Notes: generated by a model from the sequence alone, not told the origin. Positions 1 to 8,117 are shown, counted from the first letter of the stretch. The stretch: DNA of 18,551 nucleotides from an uncultured Caryophanales bacterium (GCA_946403545.1 CAMJAG010000009.1:1-18551), one strand, 5' to 3'. Made by a program: numbers and translations.

Positions 1-16
1 ATTAGGAGATATTATT

Positions 17-223
17 ATGGTTGGAAGAGAAACTATAAGAGAATTTTCAGGTTCCGTTATTGGTTATTTAGACCACGAATCAAACGGAGATATTATCGTT
101 CGCGCTTGGAGTGGCAAAAATCTTGGCAAGTATGAAGCTAAAACAGACACTACTAAGGACTTTGCGGGAAGAATCCTCTATAGAGGAAATATGGCACCTG
201 CTTTATTACTCTTATTTAAATAA
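17..223 (+). CDS. Small hypothetical protein, 68 aa
   Basis: The gene has a good ribosome binding site (AGGAG at 4-8) and lies 13 bp upstream of the epimerase lipoprotein gene, so the two are probably co-transcribed. The product has no signal peptide and no charged-helix pattern. It is rich in Gly and aromatic residues, with G-x-I-x-x-D/G repeats (GSVIGYLD, GDIIVRAWSGKNLGKYEAKTD, FAGRILYRGN), which suggests a small all-beta fold made of short repeated strands. The pattern loosely recalls the small beta-repeat proteins annotated as 4-fold beta flower proteins, but this is a weak impression. Function is unknown. Only 16 bases precede the start, so more operon members may lie upstream. Confidence 0.6.
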   Translation: MVGRETIREFSGSVIGYLDHESNGDIIVRAWSGKNLGKYEAKTDTTKDFAGRILYRGNMAPALLLLFK

Positions 224-236
224 TTGAGGTATTAAA

Positions 237-1235
237 ATGAACAAAATATTGAAATGTTTTGCCTTAACTACTTTAGGCTTTTTGCTCGTTGCGTGTGGTA
301 ACACTAATAATGAAGAAACTCCTAATTCTGAACCAGAAAATTCAGTTGCAGATTCAAGTGTTGATGATAGACCTTTTGTGAATGATGAATTATCTACAGA
401 AAGTGGTTTAGTAGTGAAATTCAATGCAAAAGGCGCACGAATTGAAACTATTAAGTGGGATGGAACACAAATTGCAAAAGACGGTTTTATCGCTGGAAGA
501 TGTGCAAATCGTGTAGCAAATGCGACTTTTGAATTAAATGGTCAAACATATAATTTGGATAAAAATAATGGTCAACATCATCTCCATGGTGGATCAAAAG
601 GTTTTGGTGAAATCAATTGGACAAAAGTAAGTCAAACTGCTTCTTCAATTGTTTACTCAATTCACTCTCAAGATGGTGATATGGGTTATCCAGGAACAAT
701 GGATATGACAGTTACATATACATTGAGTGAAGAAGGTGAATTAGGTATTGAATATTTCGCTACTACAGACAAGGATACTTTATGCAATCCAATCAACCAT
801 TTATACATGTCTTTAAATGGCAATAATAATGCAAAGAACCATAAATTATGGTTAGATGCAGATAAATATACTGAAAAAGACAGTGGTTTAATTCCTACTG
901 GAAACCTAATCGATGTGGCAGGAACAAAGTATGATTTTACAACTGAAAAAGCAGTGCCAGTCAATAGCGGTTGGAACGCTGACAACTTTGATGATAACTT
1001 TGTTTTAAATGGTGATGGATATAGAAAAGTAGCAAGTATGACAGGCACTGTTAGCCATATCTCAGTGGATGTTTATACTGATAGACCTGGATTACAACTT
1101 TATGTAACTTCAAGTGATATTTGTTTAGAAGCTCAAAACTTTCCAGATGCTATTCACCATGACAATTTCCCTTCTCCAGTTCTAAGGGCAAATGAAGAAT
1201 TTCGTTCAAAGACGACATACGTATTTACTAGATGA
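237..1235 (+). CDS. Aldose 1-epimerase (galactose mutarotase) family lipoprotein
   Basis: The C-terminal ~275 residues are an aldose 1-epimerase domain, the family that interconverts alpha and beta anomers of hexoses. Visible motifs are GRCANR (87-92), the substrate-loop histidines in GQHHLHGG (112-119), the catalytic-acid His188 in NPINH, and the catalytic-base Glu298 in CLEAQNFPD, followed by FPSPVLR. The N-terminus is unusual: a Lys-containing hydrophobic signal segment ends in a lipobox (LVAC, Cys20), then a Ser/Asn/Glu-rich linker (21-50). I infer export and lipid anchoring on the outer membrane face, whereas most mutarotases are cytoplasmic. Start ATG 237 has a GAGGT site 8 bp upstream. 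It is the last gene of its unit and is followed by a terminator. The family call is firm; the sugar substrate is unknown. Confidence 0.93.
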   Translation: MNKILKCFALTTLGFLLVACGNTNNEETPNSEPENSVADSSVDDRPFVNDELSTESGLVVKFNAKGARIETIKWDGTQIAKDGFIAGRCANRVANATFELNGQTYNLDKNNGQHHLHGGSKGFGEINWTKVSQTASSIVYSIHSQDGDMGYPGTMDMTVTYTLSEEGELGIEYFATTDKDTLCNPINHLYMSLNGNNNAKNHKLWLDADKYTEKDSGLIPTGNLIDVAGTKYDFTTEKAVPVNSGWNADNFDDNFVLNGDGYRKVASMTGTVSHISVDVYTDRPGLQLYVTSSDICLEAQNFPDAIHHDNFPSPVLRANEEFRSKTTYVFTR

Positions 1236-1248
1236 AATTAAAGAAATC

Positions 1249-1276
1249 GCCACTTGGTAAGAGTGGCTTTCTTTTT
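1249..1276 (+). terminator. Intrinsic terminator after the epimerase gene
   Basis: GCCACT (1249-1254) pairs with AGTGGC (1262-1267) around a 5-7 nt loop, followed by TTTCTTTTT. It lies 14 bp after the TGA stop. Confidence 0.9.
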
Positions 1277-1286
1277 GATTTAACCT

Positions 1287-1322
1287 AATTTGAAAATTAT
1301 TTTTTCCACATTTTTTCAAATT
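1287..1322. repeat. AT-rich 10-bp inverted repeat upstream of gdpP
   Basis: AATTTGAAAA (1287-1296) and TTTTCAAATT (1313-1322) are perfect inverted copies 16 bp apart. The pair lies in the 164-bp gap between the epimerase terminator and gdpP. It could be a weak hairpin or a protein site, but composition alone makes such repeats common here. Apart from this and the -10 box, I see nothing else in the gap. Confidence 0.4.
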
Positions 1323-1415
1323 TAATGGACTTTTGCTGATGAATTTTTAAACTATTAAATTTTAGTTTAAACTTTATTTTTTATCTTTGCTTAATTCTCT
1401 ATGAAATTGGCCAAA

Positions 1416-1428
1416 TGTTATATATAAT
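1416..1428 (+). promoter_or_regulatory. -10 region of gdpP, very close to the start codon
   Basis: TGTTATATAATAT contains a perfect TATAAT (1423-1428) preceded by TG (1416-1417). No convincing -35 is seen 16-18 bp upstream. The predicted start of transcription, about 1435, is only ~6 nt before ATG 1441, and no Shine-Dalgarno sequence precedes that ATG. The gdpP message may therefore be leaderless or nearly so. Confidence 0.6.
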
Positions 1429-1440
1429 ATAAAAGCAACT

Positions 1441-3483
1441 ATGGGACGTAAAATTAGATTACTTAAAATTATTGCATTTGTTTTAATAGCCATCGAAATC
1501 GTTTTGATAGGCGTTTTCAGTGCGTTCTATTTTAATAATGTTTTTGATTTAAGAACTAACATGCCAGTTGAATGGGTAGTGCTTACTGCAGTTATCTTTG
1601 TAGCACTAGATTGCTTGTTCATTTGGATATCTATTTTACTCATTGCTTCATTAAGACAAAAAACTGACTTACATGCAGCAGATGTTATTGGCAATGATAT
1701 TCAAGAAGCTTATAACTTCGCTCAAGTTGGTTTAGCAGTTACAGATGATGATAATACTATTCTTTGGACAAACGATATCTTTAAAGATAGACATCTTGAA
1801 ATTATTGATGAAAACATCACAGAATGGCAACCTGCTTTAGCAGCTTTAATTGATCCTGCAAATAAATCAGATACAGTTAAAATTGAAATTAATAATAGAA
1901 CTTACGAAGTAAAATACATTAGAGAAGCTGGATTATGGATTTTTAAAGATGTATCGGACTTTGAATCTATTTGTAAATATTCTAAAGACCAAGCTCCTGT
2001 CGTTGGTATTTTAGCTATTGATAACTATGATGATGTTATTCGTGGTGAAGATGACTTTAATGACGTTGTAACTAAGGTTAAAAATACAATTTTTGGTTAC
2101 GCTAAAGAATTTGGTTTCTTACTAAAACGTATTAAAGATGATAACTATTTCATCATTTCTAACTTCGATTCTTATTCAAAAATCAAAGAAGATAATTTCT
2201 CAATTATCGACAAAGTTAGAAAGATCGGTTCTGGTGAAGATGTCCCATTAACATTATCTATTGGTTTTGCTTTAGACTTCCCAGACGTTAATAAATTACA
2301 TGAATTAGCACTTGCTGCTTTAGATATCGCTATGTCTCGTGGTGGTGACCAAGTTGTTGTTTCCGCTTATGGCAAAGAAATGGAATTCTATGGTGGTAAG
2401 AGCGAAGCTCAAGAGAAGAGAAGTAGGGTTAAAATCCGTGTTCTTGCTGACTCATTGATTAATTTAATCAAATCAACATCCAACGTGTTAATCATGGGCC
2501 ACACTAATATGGATATGGATGCTTTTGGTGCATGTTTAGGTATTAAAGCAATATGCGATAGATTAGGTAAAAACTCTAGAATTGTCGTTGATTTGAAGGC
2601 AACTGAAACTAAAACAAGAGCATGTATTACATCAAGTTTTGGTAGAAACGAACTTGAAACTACTATTGTAAATCCTCATGATGTTGCTTCATTGATCAAA
2701 GCTGGAACATTACTTGTTGTTGTTGATGTTCACATTCCTTCAATGGTTATGTATCCGCCTTTACTTGATCAAGTCGCAAAGATTGTTGTTATCGACCATC
2801 ATAGACGTGCAGAAGAATACATCGACTCATTATCATTGGTCTTTAATCACATCGATCCATCTTCATCATCAACTTGTGAATTAATTTCCGAATTTATTAG
2901 ATTCTCATCTATTAACCCAAGAATTGAAGTATCTCCACTTTACGCAACTATCATGCTTGCTGGTATCTTCTTAGATTCTTCATACTTTAAATCTCGTAAC
3001 ACAGGTATTAGAACTTTCGAAGCTGCAACTATTCTAAAAGAATATGGCGCTGATAACTCTTTAGCGGATGATCTTTTAAAAGATGATTACGAAGAACATA
3101 AAACAGTTTCCGATATCATTTCACATATGGAAACTCCAGAATATGGTGTAGTTGTTGCAGTCGCAAATCCTGAAAGAATTTATGACCCTGCAACTATTGC
3201 AAAAGCTGCAAACGAATGTCTTTCCTTTAAAGGAAATCACGCAGCATTTGTCATCGGTAAAACAGGACAAAGAGAAGCTAGAATGTCCTGTAGAAGTGAT
3301 GGTTCTATTAACGTACAATTACTTGCCGAAAAGCTTGGCGGAGGAGGTCACTTCTCTAGCGCAGCTGTCTCATTTAGCAAAGCTAACACTGAAGAAGTCA
3401 AACAAGACTTACTTGAAGTATTAAGAAAATATTTGAAGTCAGCAATGTCAGCAAATGGTAACCCAGGAGAGGAGGAAGAATAA
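1441..3483 (+). CDS. gdpP: c-di-AMP phosphodiesterase GdpP (DHH family, membrane-bound)
   Basis: GdpP hydrolyses the second messenger c-di-AMP to pApA and so influences wall and osmotic homeostasis. Domain order is complete: two N-terminal membrane helices (~9-31 and ~45-70), a degenerate PAS region (~85-175), a degenerate GGDEF domain (~183-312) and the DHH-DHHA1 phosphoesterase (~345-665). Visible metal-site residues are GHTNMDMDAFG (353-363), D429 in VVVDVH, DHH (452-454) and D512; the DHHA1 motif GGGGHFSSAA is at 633-642. The length (680 aa) is normal for the family. The start is set by the basic residues before TM1, but no ribosome binding site precedes it and the -10 box is ~12 bp away. 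It heads an operon: rplI begins 2 bp after its stop. Confidence 0.96.
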   Translation: MGRKIRLLKIIAFVLIAIEIVLIGVFSAFYFNNVFDLRTNMPVEWVVLTAVIFVALDCLFIWISILLIASLRQKTDLHAADVIGNDIQEAYNFAQVGLAVTDDDNTILWTNDIFKDRHLEIIDENITEWQPALAALIDPANKSDTVKIEINNRTYEVKYIREAGLWIFKDVSDFESICKYSKDQAPVVGILAIDNYDDVIRGEDDFNDVVTKVKNTIFGYAKEFGFLLKRIKDDNYFIISNFDSYSKIKEDNFSIIDKVRKIGSGEDVPLTLSIGFALDFPDVNKLHELALAALDIAMSRGGDQVVVSAYGKEMEFYGGKSEAQEKRSRVKIRVLADSLINLIKSTSNVLIMGHTNMDMDAFGACLGIKAICDRLGKNSRIVVDLKATETKTRACITSSFGRNELETTIVNPHDVASLIKAGTLLVVVDVHIPSMVMYPPLLDQVAKIVVIDHHRRAEEYIDSLSLVFNHIDPSSSSTCELISEFIRFSSINPRIEVSPLYATIMLAGIFLDSSYFKSRNTGIRTFEAATILKEYGADNSLADDLLKDDYEEHKTVSDIISHMETPEYGVVVAVANPERIYDPATIAKAANECLSFKGNHAAFVIGKTGQREARMSCRSDGSINVQLLAEKLGGGGHFSSAAVSFSKANTEEVKQDLLEVLRKYLKSAMSANGNPGEEEE

Positions 3484-3485
3484 CC

Positions 3486-3941
3486 ATGAAAGTAATCTTA
3501 TTAGCAGATGTTAAAAAAGTTGGTAAAAAAGACCAAACTGTCGAAGTAAGTGACGGTTATGCTGTTAACTTCCTTTTCCCACGTCGTCTTGCTGTCCAAG
3601 TTACTAAGAAATCAGTCGAAGTCTTAGAGGACCAACAAGAAAACGCAAGACAATTAGAAGCTAAAAAGCGTGCAGAAGCACAAGAATTAGCTGAAAAACT
3701 TAAAGATGTAGTAGTGGAATTCTCTGTTAAGACAGGAAAAGAGGGAAAACTCTTTGGAAATGTATCCACTAAACAAATCGAAGAAGAATTGTTAAAGCAA
3801 TTCAAGATTCAAATTGATAAGAAAAAATTCATTGATAAAGGACCTCTTAGTGTCCTTGGCTATCATCACTTAAGAATTGAACTCCATAAAGGTGTTGTTG
3901 GCACAATCAATGTCCACTTAAAAGCAGAAGGGGAGAAATAG
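3486..3941 (+). CDS. rplI: 50S ribosomal protein L9
   Basis: L9 is a two-domain 23S rRNA-binding protein of the large subunit. The N-terminal domain carries the signature MKVILLADVKKVGKK and DGYAVNFLFPRRLA (1-36). A long charged connecting helix follows (~40-75), then the C-terminal RNA-binding domain (~80-148, with GKLFGNVSTKQIEEEL). At 151 aa it has the usual size. GAGAGGAGGAAG overlapping the end of gdpP supplies a strong ribosome binding site, and dnaB starts 1 bp after its stop. The order gdpP-rplI-dnaB is conserved in Bacilli. Confidence 0.98.
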   Translation: MKVILLADVKKVGKKDQTVEVSDGYAVNFLFPRRLAVQVTKKSVEVLEDQQENARQLEAKKRAEAQELAEKLKDVVVEFSVKTGKEGKLFGNVSTKQIEEELLKQFKIQIDKKKFIDKGPLSVLGYHHLRIELHKGVVGTINVHLKAEGEK

Positions 3942-3942
3942 T

Positions 3943-5439
3943 ATGGCAACTAAAAAATTGTTCAGCGATCTTCCTTTCAATGAAGATGCTGAGAAAGCCG
4001 TTTTAGGCTCCGCACTTTTATCTAACGAAGCTTTGTATTCTATCTTAGCTTCTTTACAAGAAGATGATTTCTATGTAATTAAAAATAGAATCATTTTCAG
4101 GGCGATTGCAAACTTATTCAATAAGAAAACAGCCGTTGATACATTAACAGTTACTGAAGAACTCATGAATATGAAAGAATTAGAAGCTGTTGGTGGTGTA
4201 GATTATCTTAGACAATGTTGTGACGCAATGGTCTCTTTAGCATCATTAGACTTCTACATTAACATAGTTAATGACCAAGCAGTTTTAAGAAAACTCATTT
4301 TAGCTGCTAGAAGGATTAATGATGATTATTCCGAAAAGGAAATCGATGATGTTAATGACTTCATTTTAAAGAGTGAAGAATCTATTAAAGACGCTACTGC
4401 AAGAAGAAGAATTTCTTCTTTCAAACGTACAGATAATCTCGCTAAAGAATTAGCGGTTCGTATGAATACACCAATCGCGGTTGGTGAAGATAACTGTACA
4501 GGTTTAACCACAGGTTACCCATCATTAAATAAAATTACTGGTGGACTTCACGCAGGTGACATGATTATCGTTGCTGCACGTCCTTCTGTTGGTAAAACTG
4601 CTCTAGCAATGAATATTGCTTATAAAGCAGCAAGTCATACTAATAAACCAGTTGCTATTTTCTCACTCGAAATGTCTTGTGAACAATTGATGGATCGTCT
4701 TTTAGGCATCGCTAGCTCAGTTAAACTTAGCGATATTAAGACTCGTAGATTTATGTCCGATAGAGATAGAGCAAAGATTAACGCTACGATTAACGAATTA
4801 TCTCAATTGCCTATCTATATCGACGATACATCCTCAATTAAATTGATGGATATCTTAGCAAATTCTAGAAAATTACAAGCAGAACACCCAGATTTAGGTT
4901 TAATTATTGTCGACTACTTAGGTTTAGTTACAACTGAAAGTTCTAAGGGTGGAGATTCCAGACAAGAAGAAGTTAGAAAGATTTCTCTTGCTCTTAAATC
5001 TTTAGCAAAAGAATTAAAAGTTCCAGTTATCGCTGTTTCTCAATTAAGTAGAAACGTTGAACAACGTGGTGAAAATAAGCGCCCAATGTTATCTGACTTA
5101 CGTGACTCAGGTTCTATCGAACAAGACGCTGACGTTGTTATGCTTCTTTATCGTGAAGACTACTATAAAAATCAAAAGAGTGATAAACAATTAGGTGAAA
5201 AGAAACTCAAAGATATGAATAATTCTGAGAGATTCGAAGCTATGAAGAAGACAAACGAAATGGCCAAGGGCCAACAATTCGCAGGTGATGCTTCCTTGGT
5301 TGAAGTTGATGTTGCTAAAAACAGAAATGGTCAAACAGGTAAGACCCCATTATTCTTCTATAAGGCATATGGTAGATTCGACCAACCATCTAGAGAATGG
5401 GTCGAACAAATGAAAGCAATTGATGAAGGAAATGAATAA
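3943..5439 (+). CDS. dnaB: Replicative DNA helicase (DnaB family; DnaC in Bacillus)
   Basis: This is the hexameric 5'-3' helicase of the replication fork. The N-terminal primase-interacting domain (~8-150) includes NEDAEKAVLGS. The RecA-like core shows Walker A ARPSVGKT (212-219), catalytic Glu243 in FSLEMS, Walker B IIVDY (321-325), VIAVSQLSR (362-370) and DLRDSGSIEQDADVVMLLYRE (385-405). The family motif AKNRNG lies at 458-463. Between LYREDYY and VEVDVAKNRNG the protein has ~44 residues where Bacillus has about 8, so a lysine-rich insertion of roughly 35 aa is present (~409-450). GGGGAGAAATAGT gives a strong ribosome binding site overlapping the end of rplI. Confidence 0.97.
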   Translation: MATKKLFSDLPFNEDAEKAVLGSALLSNEALYSILASLQEDDFYVIKNRIIFRAIANLFNKKTAVDTLTVTEELMNMKELEAVGGVDYLRQCCDAMVSLASLDFYINIVNDQAVLRKLILAARRINDDYSEKEIDDVNDFILKSEESIKDATARRRISSFKRTDNLAKELAVRMNTPIAVGEDNCTGLTTGYPSLNKITGGLHAGDMIIVAARPSVGKTALAMNIAYKAASHTNKPVAIFSLEMSCEQLMDRLLGIASSVKLSDIKTRRFMSDRDRAKINATINELSQLPIYIDDTSSIKLMDILANSRKLQAEHPDLGLIIVDYLGLVTTESSKGGDSRQEEVRKISLALKSLAKELKVPVIAVSQLSRNVEQRGENKRPMLSDLRDSGSIEQDADVVMLLYREDYYKNQKSDKQLGEKKLKDMNNSERFEAMKKTNEMAKGQQFAGDASLVEVDVAKNRNGQTGKTPLFFYKAYGRFDQPSREWVEQMKAIDEGNE

Positions 5440-5445
5440 TTAGGA

Positions 5446-6201
5446 ATGTACTTCCATATAATTGCATCAGGATCAAAAGGAAACGCTACTATAGTAGCGA
5501 ATAATAATACAAGAATTCTCATTGATATGGGAATTTCTTTATGTAGACTTGAAGAAGGTTTAGCGGAAATTAATCTAAAACTAGATGATATTGACGCTGC
5601 CTTTTTTACTCATAATCATACTGACCATATTGGAGGTATTAAGTTTTTATCTCCTAAGAAAATGTACGCTTTAGAAGGAACTCTACCTACTAGTCTTTCA
5701 AATGTAGTGGAACTTAATATTCCTGTGATGATTAAAGACATAGAAGTTACACCTTTTAAGACAAGTCACGACGCTACTAATCCGTGTGGATATTTATTTA
5801 AAAGTAACGGTAAATCTCTTGTATATATGACAGATACAGGTGTTTTTCTTGATGAAAACCTACCTTTAATTCAAAATCCTGATTATTTAATTATTGAAAG
5901 TAACCATGATATTTCAATGCTCCTTAAAACTAATAGACCATTTGAACTAAAAGAAAGAATTATGTCAGATCATGGTCACTTATGTAATGAAGATAGCGCA
6001 ATTGCTGCAATCTCCATTATTGGAGATAACACAAAAGAAATAGTGCTTGCTCATATATCTGAAGAAGCAAATACTCCAGAAGTTGCTATTGAAGCATGGA
6101 AGAGAATCTTTGCTCATTTTGGAAAGAGATTTGATAAATATAATATTAGAGTCGCAAATCAATGGACTTCTTTAACAGGAGGACAAAGAGATGACAATTA
6201 A
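5446..6201 (+). CDS. yycJ: Metallo-beta-lactamase fold hydrolase YycJ/WalJ
   Basis: The protein belongs to the MBL-fold YycJ/WalJ family, proposed 5'-3' exonucleases linked to mismatch repair and, in Bacillus, to the WalRK region. The zinc-binding motif THNHTDHIGG is at 55-64. Further ligands appear as SHD (~107-109), TDTG (~130-133), SNHD (~152-155) and SDHGHLCNEDSA (~175-186); the C-terminal LAHIS is also family-typical. Length (251 aa) is slightly short of the ~264 aa Bacillus form. The ATG is 6 bp after dnaB; TTAGGA abuts it, so GAAGGA inside the dnaB end, or coupling to dnaB, may serve translation. Its last 11 bp overlap rlmH. Confidence 0.93.
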   Translation: MYFHIIASGSKGNATIVANNNTRILIDMGISLCRLEEGLAEINLKLDDIDAAFFTHNHTDHIGGIKFLSPKKMYALEGTLPTSLSNVVELNIPVMIKDIEVTPFKTSHDATNPCGYLFKSNGKSLVYMTDTGVFLDENLPLIQNPDYLIIESNHDISMLLKTNRPFELKERIMSDHGHLCNEDSAIAAISIIGDNTKEIVLAHISEEANTPEVAIEAWKRIFAHFGKRFDKYNIRVANQWTSLTGGQRDDN

Positions 6202-6670
6202 GATATACGCTATTGGAAAAATAAAAGAACAATATCTATCTTTAGGTATCGCTGAATATGTAAAAAGGCTAAAACCTTATTGCAATGTCGAAATTAAAGA
6301 AGTTAACGACGAAAAAGTTAATGATAACCCTTCTTTAGCGGAGATAGAAATTGTTAAAAATAAAGAAGCTGATTCTGTTCTCAAATTATTAAAACCAAGT
6401 GACTACTTAATTGGTTTAGATTTAAATAGAAAAGAGTTCACTAGTGAGGCTTTCGCAGAGTTTTTAGATAAGAAACTTGAACTTTCTGGTTCTAATTTAT
6501 CATTTGTAATAGGTGGTAGTTATGGACTAGGAGATGCGCTTAAAAATAGATGTAATGATTTTATAACGTTATCAAAGATGACGTTCTTACATCAAATGAC
6601 TAGATTAATTCTCTTGGAACAAATCTATCGTGCGTTTAAAATAAATAGGCATGAGGTTTATCACAAATGA
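6191..6670 (+). CDS. rlmH: 23S rRNA (pseudouridine1915-N3)-methyltransferase RlmH
   Basis: RlmH is a SPOUT-class, SAM-dependent enzyme that methylates pseudouridine 1915 in helix 69 of 23S rRNA on assembled ribosomes. The trefoil-knot SAM-binding motif FVIGGSYGL is at 105-113. The C-terminal signature LSKMTFLHQMTRLILLEQIY (127-146) is followed by RAFKIN and a terminal EVYHK. At 159 aa it is full length. The ribosome binding site AGGAGG lies within the 3' end of yycJ, and the genes overlap by 11 bp, which implies translational coupling. Confidence 0.98.
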   Translation: MTIKIYAIGKIKEQYLSLGIAEYVKRLKPYCNVEIKEVNDEKVNDNPSLAEIEIVKNKEADSVLKLLKPSDYLIGLDLNRKEFTSEAFAEFLDKKLELSGSNLSFVIGGSYGLGDALKNRCNDFITLSKMTFLHQMTRLILLEQIYRAFKINRHEVYHK

Positions 6671-7005
6671 TTTTTGAAGAATTCAAACACTTAAAACAAG
6701 AACATGATAAAAACAATCCATTCTCTAATTTCTACTTTTATGAAACTGGAGAAAGCTTCTATGTTGAACCAGCATTCTATACTCAATTAATGGGATTTAA
6801 AGAACAACATAAAGAAAGATTTCCAGAGATATTAAAAAGGATGGAAGAAGTGGTTAAATCAAATAAGAAAGTAGTGTTCACTGCGAACTATGAAACACCA
6901 CTTACAGAAGCAGAAGGATATATTTATTTAGAAATTACTGATATTACTGATCCATTAAAGATTTATGCAGAAGATAAATCTCGTGGTAGTGATTATGGGG
7001 ATTAA
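6667..7005 (+). CDS. Hypothetical protein, 112 aa, coupled to rlmH
   Basis: The start codon overlaps the rlmH stop as ATGA, so the gene is translationally coupled and ends the gdpP operon. The product is soluble, acidic and aromatic-rich near its N-terminus (NPFSNFYFYETGESFYVEP). A predicted helix (~45-65, KERFPEILKRMEEVVKS) is followed by strands (VVFTANYETPL, GYIYLEITD). There is no signal peptide and no cysteine or obvious catalytic motif. I do not recognise the family. Confidence 0.8.
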   Translation: MIFEEFKHLKQEHDKNNPFSNFYFYETGESFYVEPAFYTQLMGFKEQHKERFPEILKRMEEVVKSNKKVVFTANYETPLTEAEGYIYLEITDITDPLKIYAEDKSRGSDYGD

Positions 7006-7007
7006 AA

Positions 7008-7036
7008 AAAGGGATTCATTGAATCCCTTATTTTTT
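7008..7036. terminator. Bidirectional intrinsic terminator
   Basis: GGGATTC (7011-7017) and GAATCCC (7021-7027) form a hairpin with an ATT loop, flanked by AAAAAAA on one side and TTATTTTTTT on the other. It can end both the plus-strand gdpP operon and the convergent minus-strand gene at 7036-8085. Confidence 0.92.
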
Positions 7037-8085
7037 TATTGCATTGGTCTGAGCTGTTTTGTTAACAAGAACATTACTCTAAATCCAAGAGGAGCAATGA
7101 AGAACATCATCTTGATAGAGAATTGTACTGGTAAGAGTAAACCTAAGATTAATCCGATTAATGCTGGTGCAATACTAATCCATGATTCAATTTTGAATGT
7201 CGTTAATAAAGACATATAGTTGAATGGATTATTCTTACCACGAGTCATTAACCAAATCATTAAAGCCATTAAGAGTGACAAACCTAAGTAGATACCTGCA
7301 AAGATAAGTGTTCCGTTTAAGATATTCTTATTTTTACCTGTTTCATAAGTCTTATTTAAGAATGTTTTGAAATTCTTGAATACGCCATCTTCAATTGCAG
7401 AATCTGTAGCGAGCATATTTTCAATTGCTGCAGAGTCAGCAGGTTTTGCAATAGTTTTATCTTTGATTTCGATGAATGATTTATATAAATCTGTATTTGC
7501 TTTGAATGTTTTGTAATCACCAGCGAGTTCTGCAACGGCAGTGTTTGTACCTGGTTTAACAACTCTTAAGAAATATGCATCTTTGAAGAAGACCATGAAT
7601 GAAGGAGAAGAGTATGTTGCATCTTTCTTTTCTTCAGCATTTGCTTCAGTGACTGTTTCTTTGAACTCTGCAAGTTCTTTAAGATAAGCATTTTTGCTTT
7701 GCTTTGTACTTAAGGATGATTTATAAACTTGTAATTCAATTAAGTTAGTTAATTTGTTTGTGTATTGATAAATTTTTTCGCCTTCTGTATCAGTAAATGT
7801 AAGAAGTTTTTTATCATCGACAATCATTGATTGATCATCTTTGTACATTTCTAATGCGAAATTTGCGACTGTCTTTTTAAGTCCATATGAATTGTTTTTA
7901 ACAATTGATGAACCGCTTTGACTTGAGTAATAAGTTGTAATTGGAATAAGTGGTAATAAAACACCTAAGAAGAACATAATGATTGTAAGCCAGAGTGGTG
8001 CAGTTTTTGCTGCTGCTAATGCTCTATCGTTACTAATCAATGATCCGAAACTGTTCTTTAATAAATCTTTTGATCTTTCTTTCAT
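7036..8085 (-). CDS. Hypothetical membrane protein with large extracytoplasmic domain, 349 aa
   Basis: One membrane helix lies near the N-terminus (~31-52) after a basic cytoplasmic segment. A hydrophilic, Lys/Thr/Ala-rich domain of about 200 residues follows (~53-253). Three hydrophobic helices occur near the C-terminus (~255-280, ~298-318, ~322-342), separated by a basic loop (TRGKNNPFNYMSLLTTFK). The topology, one TM, a large outside domain and a C-terminal TM bundle, recalls DUF1189-like membrane proteins, but I see no diagnostic motif and leave it unassigned. The start has a strong GGGAGG ribosome binding site. It stands alone between two terminator/promoter regions. Confidence 0.8.
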   Translation of the reverse strand: MKERSKDLLKNSFGSLISNDRALAAAKTAPLWLTIIMFFLGVLLPLIPITTYYSSQSGSSIVKNNSYGLKKTVANFALEMYKDDQSMIVDDKKLLTFTDTEGEKIYQYTNKLTNLIELQVYKSSLSTKQSKNAYLKELAEFKETVTEANAEEKKDATYSSPSFMVFFKDAYFLRVVKPGTNTAVAELAGDYKTFKANTDLYKSFIEIKDKTIAKPADSAAIENMLATDSAIEDGVFKNFKTFLNKTYETGKNKNILNGTLIFAGIYLGLSLLMALMIWLMTRGKNNPFNYMSLLTTFKIESWISIAPALIGLILGLLLPVQFSIKMMFFIAPLGFRVMFLLTKQLRPMQ

Positions 8086-8117
8086 TGAGATAACCTCCCT
8101 AAGACGTTCATTAAATA

